From Nocardia anaemiae NBRC 100462 (lineage in GTDB: Bacteria > Actinomycetota > Actinomycetes > Mycobacteriales > Mycobacteriaceae): DNA of 64,000 nt. Below, one piece after another: positions 32,029 through 40,596 of the stretch. The notes under the pieces are model-generated. The model searched no databases, was not told the DNA's origin, and worked only from the letters and a program-made list of their open reading frames with translations. The stretch spans positions 1 to 64,000 of the forward strand of contig NZ_BDAZ01000068.1 of assembly GCF_001612725.1 (NCBI RefSeq), in the 5' to 3' direction. Positions within the stretch are counted from its first letter, which is position 1; the number at the start of each line of letters is the position of its first letter. The translations under genes were made by a program, and so were the position numbers.

Positions 32029-33482
32029 ACTCCGAACCGGAGCCACAGTACGGCGACGACGAGCAGCCGAAGCGGCGGCTCGGCTCCGGGCCGTCCCCGG
32101 TAGACCTCGCCGAAATGGCGCTGGTCGAGGCGGAATTGGATCGGCGCTGGCCGGAGACCAAGATCGAGCCGTCGCTGTCGCGCATCGCGACGCTGATGGA
32201 TCTGCTCGGCTCACCCCAGCAGAGCTATCCGGCCATCCACATCGCGGGCACCAATGGCAAGACCTCGGTGTCCCGGATGATCGATGCGCTGCTGACCGCC
32301 CTGCACCGGCGCACCGGTCGGATCACCAGCCCGCATCTGCAGCTGGCAACCGAGCGGATCAGCATCGATAACATGCCGATCACCCCGGCCAAGTACGTGG
32401 AGACCTACCGCGAACTGCTGCCCTATATCGAAATGATCGATAAGCAGTCCGCGTCCGCCGACGGTCCGGCCATGAGCAAGTTCGAGGTGCTCACCGGCAT
32501 GGCCTACGCCGCCTTCGCGGAGGCGCCGGTGGATGTCGCGGTGGTCGAGACCGGTATGGGCGGTCGCTGGGACGCGACCAATGTCATCGACGGACAGGTC
32601 GCTGTGATCACCCCGATCGGTCTGGACCACACCGATTTCCTCGGCGACGATCTCGCATCCATCGCGGGCGAGAAGGCCGGGATCATCAAGCGTGCCCCGG
32701 ACAGCCTGGTACCGCGCGATACCGTCGCCATCATCGCCCAGCAGGAACCCGAGGCCATGGATGTGCTGCTGCGCCGGGCCGTGGAGGTCGACGCCGCGGT
32801 GGCGCGCGAGGGCTCGGAGTTCCGGGTGCTGGCCCGCCAGATCGCGGTCGGCGGCCAGCAGCTCGAATTGCAGGGCCTCGGCGGGGTTTACGACGAGATC
32901 TTCCTGCCGCTGCACGGTGAGCACCAGGCCCACAATGCGGTGCTCGCGCTGGCCGCGGTCGAGGCGTTCTTCGGCGCGGGTGCGGATCGGCAGCTCGATA
33001 TCGAGGCGGTGCGTGCCGGTTTCGCGAGCGTCACCAGCCCGGGGCGGATGGAGCGCATGCGCAATGCCCCGACCATCTTCATCGACGCCGCGCACAATCC
33101 GGCGGGCGCGCGGGCGCTGGCCGCCACACTGACCGAGGAATTCGACTTCCGCAAGCTGGTCGGTGTCGTCGCGGTGCTCGGCGATAAGGACGTGGCGGGC
33201 ATGCTGGACGCACTGGAGCCGGTGTTCGACGAGATCGTCGTCACCAACAATGGTTCGCCGCGGGCCATGGATATCGAACGCCTCGCCGACCTCGCCGTGC
33301 AGCGCTTCGGTGACGAGCGGGTGGTCACCGCCGAGACCCTGCCGGACGCGCTGGAATCGGCCATCGCCATTGCCGAGGAGGTCGGCGATGCGGAGATGGT
33401 TTCCGGTGCGGGCGTCGTGGTGACCGGATCCGTGGTCACCGCCGGTGCGGCGCGCGCCCTGTTCGGGAAGGAACCGGCATGA
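32025..33482 (+). CDS. folC: Bifunctional dihydrofolate synthase/folylpolyglutamate synthase
   Basis: 485 residues. The P-loop for ATP is HIAGTNGKTSVSRM (about 73-85); SPHLQLATERI, FEVLTGMAYAAFA, VETGMGGRWDATN and GLDHTDFLG are standard Mur-ligase-family blocks, and the C-terminal domain has FIDAAHNPAGARA. It adds glutamate to dihydropteroate and then extends the folate polyglutamate tail. The N-terminal 30 residues are acidic and variable. GTG start inside the valS stop codon (GTGA), so translation is coupled to valS. Confidence 0.96.
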   Translation: MNSEPEPQYGDDEQPKRRLGSGPSPVDLAEMALVEAELDRRWPETKIEPSLSRIATLMDLLGSPQQSYPAIHIAGTNGKTSVSRMIDALLTALHRRTGRITSPHLQLATERISIDNMPITPAKYVETYRELLPYIEMIDKQSASADGPAMSKFEVLTGMAYAAFAEAPVDVAVVETGMGGRWDATNVIDGQVAVITPIGLDHTDFLGDDLASIAGEKAGIIKRAPDSLVPRDTVAIIAQQEPEAMDVLLRRAVEVDAAVAREGSEFRVLARQIAVGGQQLELQGLGGVYDEIFLPLHGEHQAHNAVLALAAVEAFFGAGADRQLDIEAVRAGFASVTSPGRMERMRNAPTIFIDAAHNPAGARALAATLTEEFDFRKLVGVVAVLGDKDVAGMLDALEPVFDEIVVTNNGSPRAMDIERLADLAVQRFGDERVVTAETLPDALESAIAIAEEVGDAEMVSGAGVVVTGSVVTAGAARALFGKEPA

Positions 33483-33528
33483 GCGAACGCAGTGCGCGAA
33501 TCATGTGCCATGCCGAGAAGGAGACAGC

Positions 33529-33972
33529 GTGACCGATCCAACCGGCGACGCCGCCGAGCCCGACCGGGCCGACGGCGAGCCGCAGGTCCCCCCGCCCGCC
33601 ACCGACCCGTGGAAGGGTCTGCGCGGCGTCATGGCGGGCACGCTGATTCTCGAGGCGATCACCGTGCTGCTCGCACTGCCCGTCGTCGGGTCCGTCGGTG
33701 GCGGTATCGGCTGGTTCTCCGGCAGCTACCTCGTCGTCCTCGCGCTGGTGATGATCCTCGGCGCCGGGATGCAACGCCGCCCATGGGCCATCCCGTTCAA
33801 TCTGGGCCTGCAGGTCCTGCTGATCCTCGGCGTCTTCGTGCACCTGTCCATCGGCGTCATGGGCGTTTTCTTCGCCGTGGTCTGGGGCTTCATCCTGGTG
33901 CTGCGCGCCGACGTCAAACGCCGGATGGAACTCGGCCTGCTGCCGAGTCAGCGCATCGAGGGCTCTTCCTAG
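33529..33972 (+). CDS. DUF4233 membrane protein
   Basis: 147 residues: an acidic/Pro-rich N-terminus (about 1-27), then four hydrophobic segments (GVMAGTLILEAITVLLALPVV, WFSGSYLVVLALVMILGAGM, FNLGLQVLLILGVFVHLSIG and VFFAVVWGFILVLRADV) and a basic C-terminal tail (KRRMELGL). It corresponds to M. tuberculosis Rv2446c, always between folC and ndk; its function is unknown. Start: the GTG at 33529 has AAGGAG 7 bases upstream; the frame is open further upstream but that part has no family similarity. It lies 46 bp after folC. Confidence 0.9.
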   Translation: MTDPTGDAAEPDRADGEPQVPPPATDPWKGLRGVMAGTLILEAITVLLALPVVGSVGGGIGWFSGSYLVVLALVMILGAGMQRRPWAIPFNLGLQVLLILGVFVHLSIGVMGVFFAVVWGFILVLRADVKRRMELGLLPSQRIEGSS

Positions 33973-34004
33973 CCGCCGGTTCGGTAACCGGGGGTACCGC
34001 CTAT

Positions 34005-34010
34005 TAGGCT
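34005..34010 (+). promoter_or_regulatory. Candidate -10 box for leaderless ndk
   Basis: TAGGCT followed by 7 bases and the GTG start at 34018; no Shine-Dalgarno sequence. ndk may therefore have its own leaderless transcript in addition to read-through from the valS operon. Confidence 0.4.
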
Positions 34011-34017
34011 GAGCGCC

Positions 34018-34434
34018 GTGACTGAGCAGACGTTGGTACTCATCAAGCCGGACGGTGTGGCCCGTGGCCTCGTCGGTGAGGTGCTGGCCCGGATCGAGCG
34101 CAAGGGCCTGAAGATCGCCGCCCTGGAGCTGAAGCAGGTATCCGACGAGTTGGCGCGCGGCCACTACGCCGAACATGCCGAGAAGCCGTTCTTCGGGTCC
34201 TTGATCGAGTTCATCACCTCCGGCCCGGTCGTCGCGGCCGTCCTGGAGGGTCCGCGCGCCATCGCGGCATTCCGTCAGATCGCCGGCGGCACCGATCCGG
34301 TCGAGAAGGCCGTCCCCGGCAGCATTCGCGGCGACTTCGCACTGGAGACCCAGGAGAACCTGGTGCACGGCTCCGATTCGCCGGAATCCGCCAAGCGGGA
34401 AATCGGGCTCTGGTTTCCCGAGTTCCCGGCCTGA
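34018..34434 (+). CDS. ndk: Nucleoside diphosphate kinase
   Basis: 138 residues. Canonical NDPK: Lys10 (LVLIKPDGV), the Kpn loop region, GGTDP...PGSIRGDF and the active-site His117 in ENLVHGSDS. It transfers the gamma phosphate between nucleoside triphosphates and diphosphates through phospho-His. GTG start at 34018. Contrast with the diverged NDPK-like protein at 52575-53507 in the same window. Followed by a 13-bp hairpin (34450-34477). Confidence 0.98.
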   Translation: MTEQTLVLIKPDGVARGLVGEVLARIERKGLKIAALELKQVSDELARGHYAEHAEKPFFGSLIEFITSGPVVAAVLEGPRAIAAFRQIAGGTDPVEKAVPGSIRGDFALETQENLVHGSDSPESAKREIGLWFPEFPA

Positions 34435-34449
34435 GGTAAGGCCCTGAGA

Positions 34450-34477
34450 GTGCGGCGATGGCGAGCCGTCGCCGCAC
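34450..34477 (+). terminator. Terminator-like hairpin after ndk
   Basis: Arms 34450-34462 and 34465-34477 (GTGCGGCGATGGC / GCCGTCGCCGCAC) pair with one G-U, the tip opening to a small loop. No T-run. Confidence 0.6.
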
Positions 34478-34850
34478 GGTGTGGGATACTGGCAGTGGTT
34501 GCTGACGACATCGACTGTTCGCGCAGGTACGCGGACGATCGGTGCCGGACGGTAACCGGATGACACCGCGGTTCGATGCCGATCATCGCTGCTACGAACA
34601 GCTGGCCCGTTGCTGGGGTCGGAGGTTCGCGTCGGCACGCTGGATGAGCGCTCGCGCCGTGGAGTTCAGCCAACAGCCAGGCGCCGCGTGACCAGTTAGC
34701 CCGACGACGAACAAAAAAAGGTGTTAACCGGGCATGCGGGGCGAGACCACTTGACCTTGCGCCAACCGCGTGAGGTGAACGGACAGTGCCCCCGCGTCGG
34801 CCGCGTCACTCCTGCCAGGAGGGACGCGCCCGGGGACCCGAGGAGACTTC
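34478..34850 (+). other. Leader region of rne (373 bp)
   Basis: No gene seen. The region between the ndk hairpin and rne probably contains the rne promoter and a long 5' leader. An A-rich island, ACAAAAAAAGGTGTTAACC (34711-34729, seven consecutive A), stands out in this GC-rich context about 130 bases before the start codon. RNase E genes commonly have long leaders used for autoregulation. GAGGAG occurs just before the GTG. Confidence 0.5.
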
Positions 34851-37800
34851 GTGGCCGATCAAGAGCCGCTGACAACAACATCACAGGATGCCGAACAATT
34901 GCCGGAGCGAATCCGAGTTCACGCGCTTGCCAAGCGGCTGGGAGTAACCAGCAAACGCATCCTGGCCAAGCTCGCCGAGTTGGGTGCCGACGCACGTAGT
35001 GCGCAATCGAATGTCGATCGAGCGGTAGCGGAATCTGTCCGCGATGCGCTCGGCACAGTGGAGTCCGAGGCCGTCGAGCCGGAGGCTCCCGAGGCCGCCG
35101 GGCAAGAACCGGTCGCCGCCGAGCCGGTGCCGCCGGAGCCCGAGCCGGGCCCCATCTTCTCCGCGCCGGACCAGCCGATCGACCAGTCCGGATCGCTGCT
35201 GCCATCGGCGGAGCAGCCAGCGGCGCATCAGCCGTCGGTGCAGCTGTTCACCCATTCGGTTCCGCAGGAGCCGCATGTCGCGACGCCGGTCGTCTTCGAG
35301 GCCCCGGCCTCGGTCGCCGCACCGCTGTTCCTGCCGCCGGACGCAACGGCCGCCGAAGAGGCGCGTCGGCGGCGTCGGGAAGAGCGCGAAAGCCGTCGTG
35401 CCGAGCGCGACAGCGCTCGCGCTGCGGAAGCCGCGGTCGAAACCGTCGAGGAAGAGCCCGAGACCACCGAGGACGAGTCGACCGAACAGCAGGGCGAGGC
35501 CGATCAGCCGCGTCGCCGTCGGCGTGGCCGCCGCGGTCGGGGCCGGGGCCGGGGCGAGCAGCAGGCCGACGCCGAATCCGATGGTGACGACACCGAAGCC
35601 ACCGACGAGGACGAGCAAGCCGCCGCCAAGAGCGAGGCCGAAGCCGAGCCCAGCGACGACACCGAGACCGAGGATGACGAATCCGGCGTGCCGGAGGGTT
35701 CGAGCCGCCGTCGCCGTCGCCGTCGTCGTCGCAAGGTGGCGGGAGAGGGCGCCGATAGCGAGGGCGTCTCCGAGGACGATCCGCCGAATACCGTCGTGCA
35801 CGAGCGTGAGCCGCGCAATAAGAGCCGCGGTCGCGCCACCGTCGACGAGGTGCAGGGCATCACCGGCTCCACCCGGCTCGAGGCCAAGCGGCAGCGTCGG
35901 CGTGACGGTCGCGAGGCCGGTCGCCGTCGCCCGCCGATCCTGACCGAGTCGGAGTTCCTGGCCCGCCGCGAGGCGGTGGACCGGGTCATGGTGGTGCGCG
36001 AGAAGAGTCTTTCGGATCATCCGACCGCGACCCAGGTCGCGGTGCTCGAGGACAACATCCTGGTCGAGCACTTCGTCACCAATACCGGTTCGGCGTCGAT
36101 GGTCGGCAATGTCTATCTCGGCAAGGTGCAGAATGTGCTGCCCTCGATGGAGGCGGCCTTCGTCGATATCGGCCGCGGCCGCAACGGTGTGCTCTACGCC
36201 GGTGAGGTGAACTGGGAGGCCGCCGGTCTCGGCGGTAAGGAGCGCAAGATCGAGCAGGCGCTCAAGCCGGGCGATCAGGTGCTGGTGCAGGTCTCCAAGG
36301 ATCCGGTCGGGCACAAGGGCGCCCGGCTGACCACCCAGATCAGCCTGGCCGGACGCTTCCTGGTGTACGTGCCGGGCGGTTCGTCCACCGGTATCAGCCG
36401 CAAGCTGCCCGATACCGAGCGCAAGCGGCTCAAGGAGATCCTGCGCGATATCGTGCCCGCCGATGCCGGGGTGATCATCCGCACCGCGTCGGAGGGGGTC
36501 AGCGAGACCGAACTGGCGCGCGATGTCGAGCGGCTGCAGGCGACCTGGCGCACCATCGAGAAGGCCGCCGAGGTCAAGGACAACGGCGCGCCCAAGACGC
36601 TGTACGAAGAGCCGGATCTGTTGGTCAAGGTCATTCGCGACCTGTTCAACGAGGACTTCTCCAAACTGGTCATCGAGGGTGAGCGGTCCTGGAGCACCGT
36701 CGAGAACTACATCCGCACGGTCGCGCCGGACATGCTCGCCCGGGTCGCCCGGCACGAGAACAACGGCGTCGATGTCTTCGAGGCCTATCGGATCGATGAG
36801 CAGCTCGCCAAGGCGCTCGATCGCAAGGTGTGGCTGCCCTCGGGCGGCACCCTGGTGATCGACCGGACCGAGGCGATGACCGTCATCGACGTCAATACCG
36901 GCAAATTCACCGGTGCGGGCGGCAGCAATCTGGAAGAGACGGTCACCAGGAACAATCTGGAGGCGGCCGAGGAGATCGTGCGCCAGATGCGGCTGCGCGA
37001 TATCGGCGGCATGATCGTCGTCGACTTCATCGACATGGTGCTGGAATCGAACCGGGATCTGGTGCTGCGCAGGCTGACCGAGGCATTGGGCCGCGACCGC
37101 ACCCGTCACCAGGTATCCGAGGTGACCTCGCTCGGCCTGGTGCAGATGACCCGCAAGAAGCTGGGTACCGGCCTGGTCGAGGCGTTCTCGACGACCTGTG
37201 AGCACTGCCATGGTCGCGGCATCCTCGTGCACACCTACCCCGTGGAGCTGACGGGTGCCGAGGACGGTGCTCGCGGCGGCCGGGAGACCGGGTCGCGGCG
37301 GCGGCGCGGCCGGGACAAGGGCGCGGCTGCGAGTGCACCCGCCGCTGCCGGCAATGGCACCGCGCACGCTGTCGAAGACGAGGCGGAGATCGCGGTCAAG
37401 CGGGCTCATCCGGTGGCGTTGGCGATGGCGGCGCATCAGTCGGAGGAGACGGCGCCCGCGGAGGATGTCGAAGACGTTGCCGATGTCGTCGGGGCGAGCG
37501 ATGAGGCTGCGGTCGAAGAGATCGTGGTCTCCGACTCCGTTGCGGCGGTCGCCGACGAGGTCGCGGAGGCGGTCGCCGAGGAAGTCGCGGAAGCCGTAAC
37601 CGAAGAAGCCGTGGCGGCGGAAGGGCTGGCCGAAGAGGCCGTCGAGCCCGCACCCGAAGAGGTCGAGGCCGCGGTTTCGACGTCCGTGGCGGATGAACCC
37701 GCCGAGCCCGCGGCAGAGCAGGTCGCGGCGTCGGCCAACGGTGTGTCCGAATCCGCGCCCCGTCCGACCGGCCGCAGACGTCGCGTCGCGCGTTCGGCGG

Positions 37801-37976
37801 CCGCACCGGCCGCCGACAGCACCGGTGCGGTCTTCGTGCTGCCGACGACGGAACAGGGGACTGCGGGGCCCGTGGTGGACTACACGGCGGACGTGCCGGT
37901 CGTGGTGCCCACGCGCAAGCCACGCCGCCGGGCCGTCGGTCGTCCCGCCGGACCGCCGGTGGACGACGCGAACTGA
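34851..37976 (+). CDS. rne: Ribonuclease E/G, actinobacterial long form
   Basis: 1041 residues. An IF2-N-like mini-domain (RIRVHALAKRLGVTSKRIL, about 20-40) opens the protein, then a long acidic/Arg-rich disordered region (about 60-350), the S1 and RNase H-like catalytic core (about 395-790; YLGKVQNVLPSMEAAFVDIG, VIDVNTGKF with the Mg-binding Asp, and the Zn-link CEHCHGRG), and an acidic C-terminal scaffold region rich in Glu/Ala/Val. It initiates decay of mRNA and matures rRNA and tRNA precursors; the disordered arms recruit partners. GTG start with GAGGAG upstream. It is followed by a strong terminator (37998-38028). Confidence 0.96.
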   Translation: MADQEPLTTTSQDAEQLPERIRVHALAKRLGVTSKRILAKLAELGADARSAQSNVDRAVAESVRDALGTVESEAVEPEAPEAAGQEPVAAEPVPPEPEPGPIFSAPDQPIDQSGSLLPSAEQPAAHQPSVQLFTHSVPQEPHVATPVVFEAPASVAAPLFLPPDATAAEEARRRRREERESRRAERDSARAAEAAVETVEEEPETTEDESTEQQGEADQPRRRRRGRRGRGRGRGEQQADAESDGDDTEATDEDEQAAAKSEAEAEPSDDTETEDDESGVPEGSSRRRRRRRRRKVAGEGADSEGVSEDDPPNTVVHEREPRNKSRGRATVDEVQGITGSTRLEAKRQRRRDGREAGRRRPPILTESEFLARREAVDRVMVVREKSLSDHPTATQVAVLEDNILVEHFVTNTGSASMVGNVYLGKVQNVLPSMEAAFVDIGRGRNGVLYAGEVNWEAAGLGGKERKIEQALKPGDQVLVQVSKDPVGHKGARLTTQISLAGRFLVYVPGGSSTGISRKLPDTERKRLKEILRDIVPADAGVIIRTASEGVSETELARDVERLQATWRTIEKAAEVKDNGAPKTLYEEPDLLVKVIRDLFNEDFSKLVIEGERSWSTVENYIRTVAPDMLARVARHENNGVDVFEAYRIDEQLAKALDRKVWLPSGGTLVIDRTEAMTVIDVNTGKFTGAGGSNLEETVTRNNLEAAEEIVRQMRLRDIGGMIVVDFIDMVLESNRDLVLRRLTEALGRDRTRHQVSEVTSLGLVQMTRKKLGTGLVEAFSTTCEHCHGRGILVHTYPVELTGAEDGARGGRETGSRRRRGRDKGAAASAPAAAGNGTAHAVEDEAEIAVKRAHPVALAMAAHQSEETAPAEDVEDVADVVGASDEAAVEEIVVSDSVAAVADEVAEAVAEEVAEAVTEEAVAAEGLAEEAVEPAPEEVEAAVSTSVADEPAEPAAEQVAASANGVSESAPRPTGRRRRVARSAAAPAADSTGAVFVLPTTEQGTAGPVVDYTADVPVVVPTRKPRRRAVGRPAGPPVDDAN

Positions 37977-37997
37977 TCGCCACGATCCGAAAACCCG

Positions 37998-38028
37998 GGA
38001 CCCCCGCCGCATTCCGCGACGGGGGTCC
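37998..38028 (+). terminator. Terminator after rne
   Basis: GGACCCCCG (37998-38006) pairs perfectly with CGGGGGTCC (38020-38028), and CGC/GCG extend inside the loop; followed by TGCCTTT. Confidence 0.8.
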
Positions 38029-38048
38029 TGCCTTTCGCGGGCACCGGT

Positions 38049-38078
38049 TTGGTCGGGGTGCTACCCGTCCTGTAATCT
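38049..38078 (+). promoter_or_regulatory. Promoter of rplU-rpmA
   Basis: TTGGTC (38049-38054), 18-base spacer, TAATCT (38073-38078), a reasonable housekeeping promoter just after the rne terminator. The predicted leader is about 190 bases. Confidence 0.5.
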
Positions 38079-38277
38079 TGGACAGTCGCTGCCCCGCGAC
38101 AGCGCTTACCTGCGCTGTGTTTGTGACTCGGCTCGAAGCCGAGAGCCACCAGGTTGCTGAGGCGGCGATGACTACCAGACCAGAGTGCTGTGGTTTCCAG
38201 CCGGAGTCATCCGGGCGGGAGCACGCAGCCGCGCGAGCGCGAGCCGCGCGCATTACAGGAAGAAGGGCAGCCGACCG

Positions 38278-38589
38278 ATGGCAACGTACGCGATCGTCAA
38301 GACCGGCGGAAAGCAGTACAAGGTCGCGGTCGGTGACCTGGTGAAGGTCGAGAAGATCGAGGGTGCGCCGGGTTCGTCCGTGGCGCTGGCCCCGGTTCTC
38401 GTGGTGAACGGCGCCGAGCTGACCACCGATGCGGACAAGCTGGCCAAGGTTTCGGTGGCCGCCGAGGTCGTCGAGCACACCAAGGGCCCGAAGATCCGCA
38501 TCCACAAGTTCAAGAACAAGACCGGCTACCACAAGCGTCAGGGTCACCGTCAGCCGCTGACGGTCCTCAAGGTCACCGGCATCAAGTAA
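38278..38589 (+). CDS. rplU: 50S ribosomal protein L21
   Basis: 103 residues, standard length, MATYAIVKTGGKQYKV at the N-terminus and KTGYHKRQGHRQPLT near the C-terminus. It binds 23S rRNA domain VI region in the large subunit. The ATG at 38278 is preceded by a GAAGAAGGG purine stretch; the open frame extends upstream but without family similarity. rpmA follows 40 bp later. Confidence 0.98.
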   Translation: MATYAIVKTGGKQYKVAVGDLVKVEKIEGAPGSSVALAPVLVVNGAELTTDADKLAKVSVAAEVVEHTKGPKIRIHKFKNKTGYHKRQGHRQPLTVLKVTGIK

Positions 38590-38629
38590 GCCTCCGCGCT
38601 TTCTCGAATTACTTCACAGGAGTTCAGAA

Positions 38630-38896
38630 ATGGCACATAAGAAGGGTGCATCCAGCTCGCGCAACGGCCGCGACTCGAATGCCCAGCGACTCGGCGTCAA
38701 GCGTTTCGGTGGCCAGACCGTTTCGGCGGGCGAGATCCTGGTTCGCCAGCGTGGCACGCACTTCCACCCCGGTGTGCTCGTCGGCCGTGGTGGCGACGAC
38801 ACCCTGTTCGCCCTCGCGGCGGGCAAGGTCGAGTTCGGCACCAAGCGTGGCCGCAAGACCGTCAACATCGTCGTCCAGGAGCCGGTCGAGGCCTGA
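38630..38896 (+). CDS. rpmA: 50S ribosomal protein L27
   Basis: 88 residues: MAHKKGASSSRNGRDSNAQR at the N-terminus, then RQRGTHFHPG and GRGGDDTLFAL. The flexible N-terminal arm reaches the peptidyl transferase centre. There is no N-terminal pro-sequence of the Firmicute type. Shine-Dalgarno AGGAG lies 9 bases before the ATG. Followed by a terminator (38925-38957). Confidence 0.98.
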   Translation: MAHKKGASSSRNGRDSNAQRLGVKRFGGQTVSAGEILVRQRGTHFHPGVLVGRGGDDTLFALAAGKVEFGTKRGRKTVNIVVQEPVEA

Positions 38897-38924
38897 GCGC
38901 CTTAAGCCACTCCGGATACAGCTG

Positions 38925-38957
38925 AGCGGGTCAGGGTGCATTCCCTGGCCCGCTTTT
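38925..38957 (+). terminator. Terminator after rpmA
   Basis: Arms AGCGGGTCAGGG (38925-38936) and CCCTGGCCCGCT (38943-38954) pair with one G-U around a TGCATT loop, followed by TTT. It implies that obg has its own promoter between here and 39016. Confidence 0.8.
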
Positions 38958-39015
38958 CGCGTTCTCGAAAGATCGCGTTCCCCCATCTCTGACCACCGAG
39001 GAGGATGATTCGGAC

Positions 39016-40470
39016 ATGTCCAAATTCATCGACCGTGTCGTATTGCACGTGCGTGCGGGCAAGGGTGGTCACGGCTGCGCCTCCGTGCGCCGCGAGAAGT
39101 TCATGCCGCTCGGCGGACCTGACGGCGGCAATGGCGGGCGCGGCGGGGATGTGATCCTCGAGGTCGATCCGAACGTGCATACGCTGCTGGACTTCCATTT
39201 CCACCCGCACGCCAAGGCGAGCAACGGCAAGCCGGGCGAGGGCAGCAACCGCGACGGCAAGCAGGGCACCGATCTGGTGCTGAAGGTGCCCGACGGCACC
39301 GTGGTGCTGGACGACGATGGCAAGGTGGTCGTCGATCTGGTCGGTTCGGGCAATAAATTCATCGTGGCCCGTGGCGGACGGGGCGGGCTCGGTAATGCCG
39401 CGCTGGCCTCCAAGGCGCGCAAGGCGCCCGGTTTCGCGCTGCTCGGTGAGGACGGTGAGGAGGGCGATCTCGTCCTCGAGCTGAAGTCCGTTGCCGATGT
39501 GGGCCTCGTCGGGTACCCGTCGGCGGGTAAGTCCTCGCTGGTGTCGGTGCTTTCGGCGGCGAAGCCGAAGATCGCGGACTATCCGTTCACCACACTGGTG
39601 CCCAATCTCGGTGTGGTCTCCAGCGGGGACACCACCTTCACCATCGCCGATGTGCCCGGTCTGATTCCCGGTGCGAGCGAGGGGCGTGGGCTCGGGCTGG
39701 ATTTCCTGCGGCATCTGGAGCGCTGCGCGGTGCTGGCGCATGTCGTGGACTGCGCGACGCTGGAGCCGGGACGCGATCCGGTCTCCGATGTCGATGCGCT
39801 CGAGGCCGAACTCGCCGCCTATAAACCGGCTCTGGATGCCGATACCGGACTCGGCGATCTGGCCGATCGGCCGCGCGTGGTGATCCTGAACAAGGTCGAT
39901 GTGCCCGATGCCGCCGAGTTGGCGGAGATGGTCACGCCCGAATTCACCGCACGTGGCTGGCCGGTCTTCGAGATCTCGGCAGTGAGCCGAGCGGGCCTGC
40001 GCCCCTTGACCTTTGCGCTCGCCGAGATGGTCGAGCAGTACCGGATCGCGCATCCGAAGGCCGCGCCGAAGCGTCCGGTGATCCGCCCGATCGCGGTGAA
40101 CGAGACCGGCTTCAGCGTGATCGCCGATCCCGAGCAGCCGGGCGGCTTCATCGTGCGCGGGCCGCAGCCGGAGCGCTGGGTGCACCAGACCCAGTTCGAC
40201 AACGACGAAGCCGTCGGCTACCTCGCCGACCGCCTGGCCCGCCTCGGCGTCGAAGAGGAACTGGTGAAGCAGGGCGCCGAGCCCGGCGCGCCGGTCACCA
40301 TCGGCGATGTCACCTTCGATTGGGAGCCGCAGATCTCCGCGGGCATCGATATGGTGCCCACCGGTCGCGGCACCGATATCCGCCTGGAGCAGAACGACCG
40401 GATCAGCGCCGCCGAACGCAAACACGCCTCCCGAGTGCGCCGTGGTCTGGTCAAGGACGACGAGGAATAA
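39016..40470 (+). CDS. obg: GTPase Obg/CgtA
   Basis: 484 residues. Glycine-rich Obg domain (1-158; GGHGCASVRREKFMPLGGPD), G domain with P-loop GYPSAGKSSLV (about 165-175), DVPGLIPGASEG (G3) and NKVD (G4), and a C-terminal OCT domain of about 80 residues plus an acidic tail. It is an essential GTPase bound to the 50S subunit, involved in ribosome assembly and stress control. The ATG is preceded by GAGGAGG. It continues the conserved rplU-rpmA-obg-proB order. Confidence 0.97.
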   Translation: MSKFIDRVVLHVRAGKGGHGCASVRREKFMPLGGPDGGNGGRGGDVILEVDPNVHTLLDFHFHPHAKASNGKPGEGSNRDGKQGTDLVLKVPDGTVVLDDDGKVVVDLVGSGNKFIVARGGRGGLGNAALASKARKAPGFALLGEDGEEGDLVLELKSVADVGLVGYPSAGKSSLVSVLSAAKPKIADYPFTTLVPNLGVVSSGDTTFTIADVPGLIPGASEGRGLGLDFLRHLERCAVLAHVVDCATLEPGRDPVSDVDALEAELAAYKPALDADTGLGDLADRPRVVILNKVDVPDAAELAEMVTPEFTARGWPVFEISAVSRAGLRPLTFALAEMVEQYRIAHPKAAPKRPVIRPIAVNETGFSVIADPEQPGGFIVRGPQPERWVHQTQFDNDEAVGYLADRLARLGVEEELVKQGAEPGAPVTIGDVTFDWEPQISAGIDMVPTGRGTDIRLEQNDRISAAERKHASRVRRGLVKDDEE

Positions 40471-40596
40471 CGTGGACGCCGCGGGCTTGTGGTGTGCGCC
40501 GGGGGCTGGCACGGCGTGTCGGCGAGCGCGGCGGTTCGGTTCGCCTGAGCCGATCGAATCGGTGGGTTGTGTTGCGGTACAGGGAGTTCGGTTGCG

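Larger units (their letters stand above)
37977..38277. other. rne-rplU intergenic region (301 bp)
   Basis: Contains the rne terminator (37998-38028), a sigma-A-type promoter (38049-38078) and an untranslated rplU leader of about 190 bases with no ORF that I can support. The leader may be structured; I could not define a known L21-binding motif. Confidence 0.6.

Noticed and set aside
34881..38012. A 1043-codon open frame antisense to rne
   Set aside because: Low-complexity shadow of the rne coding strand; no motif, no ribosome binding site.
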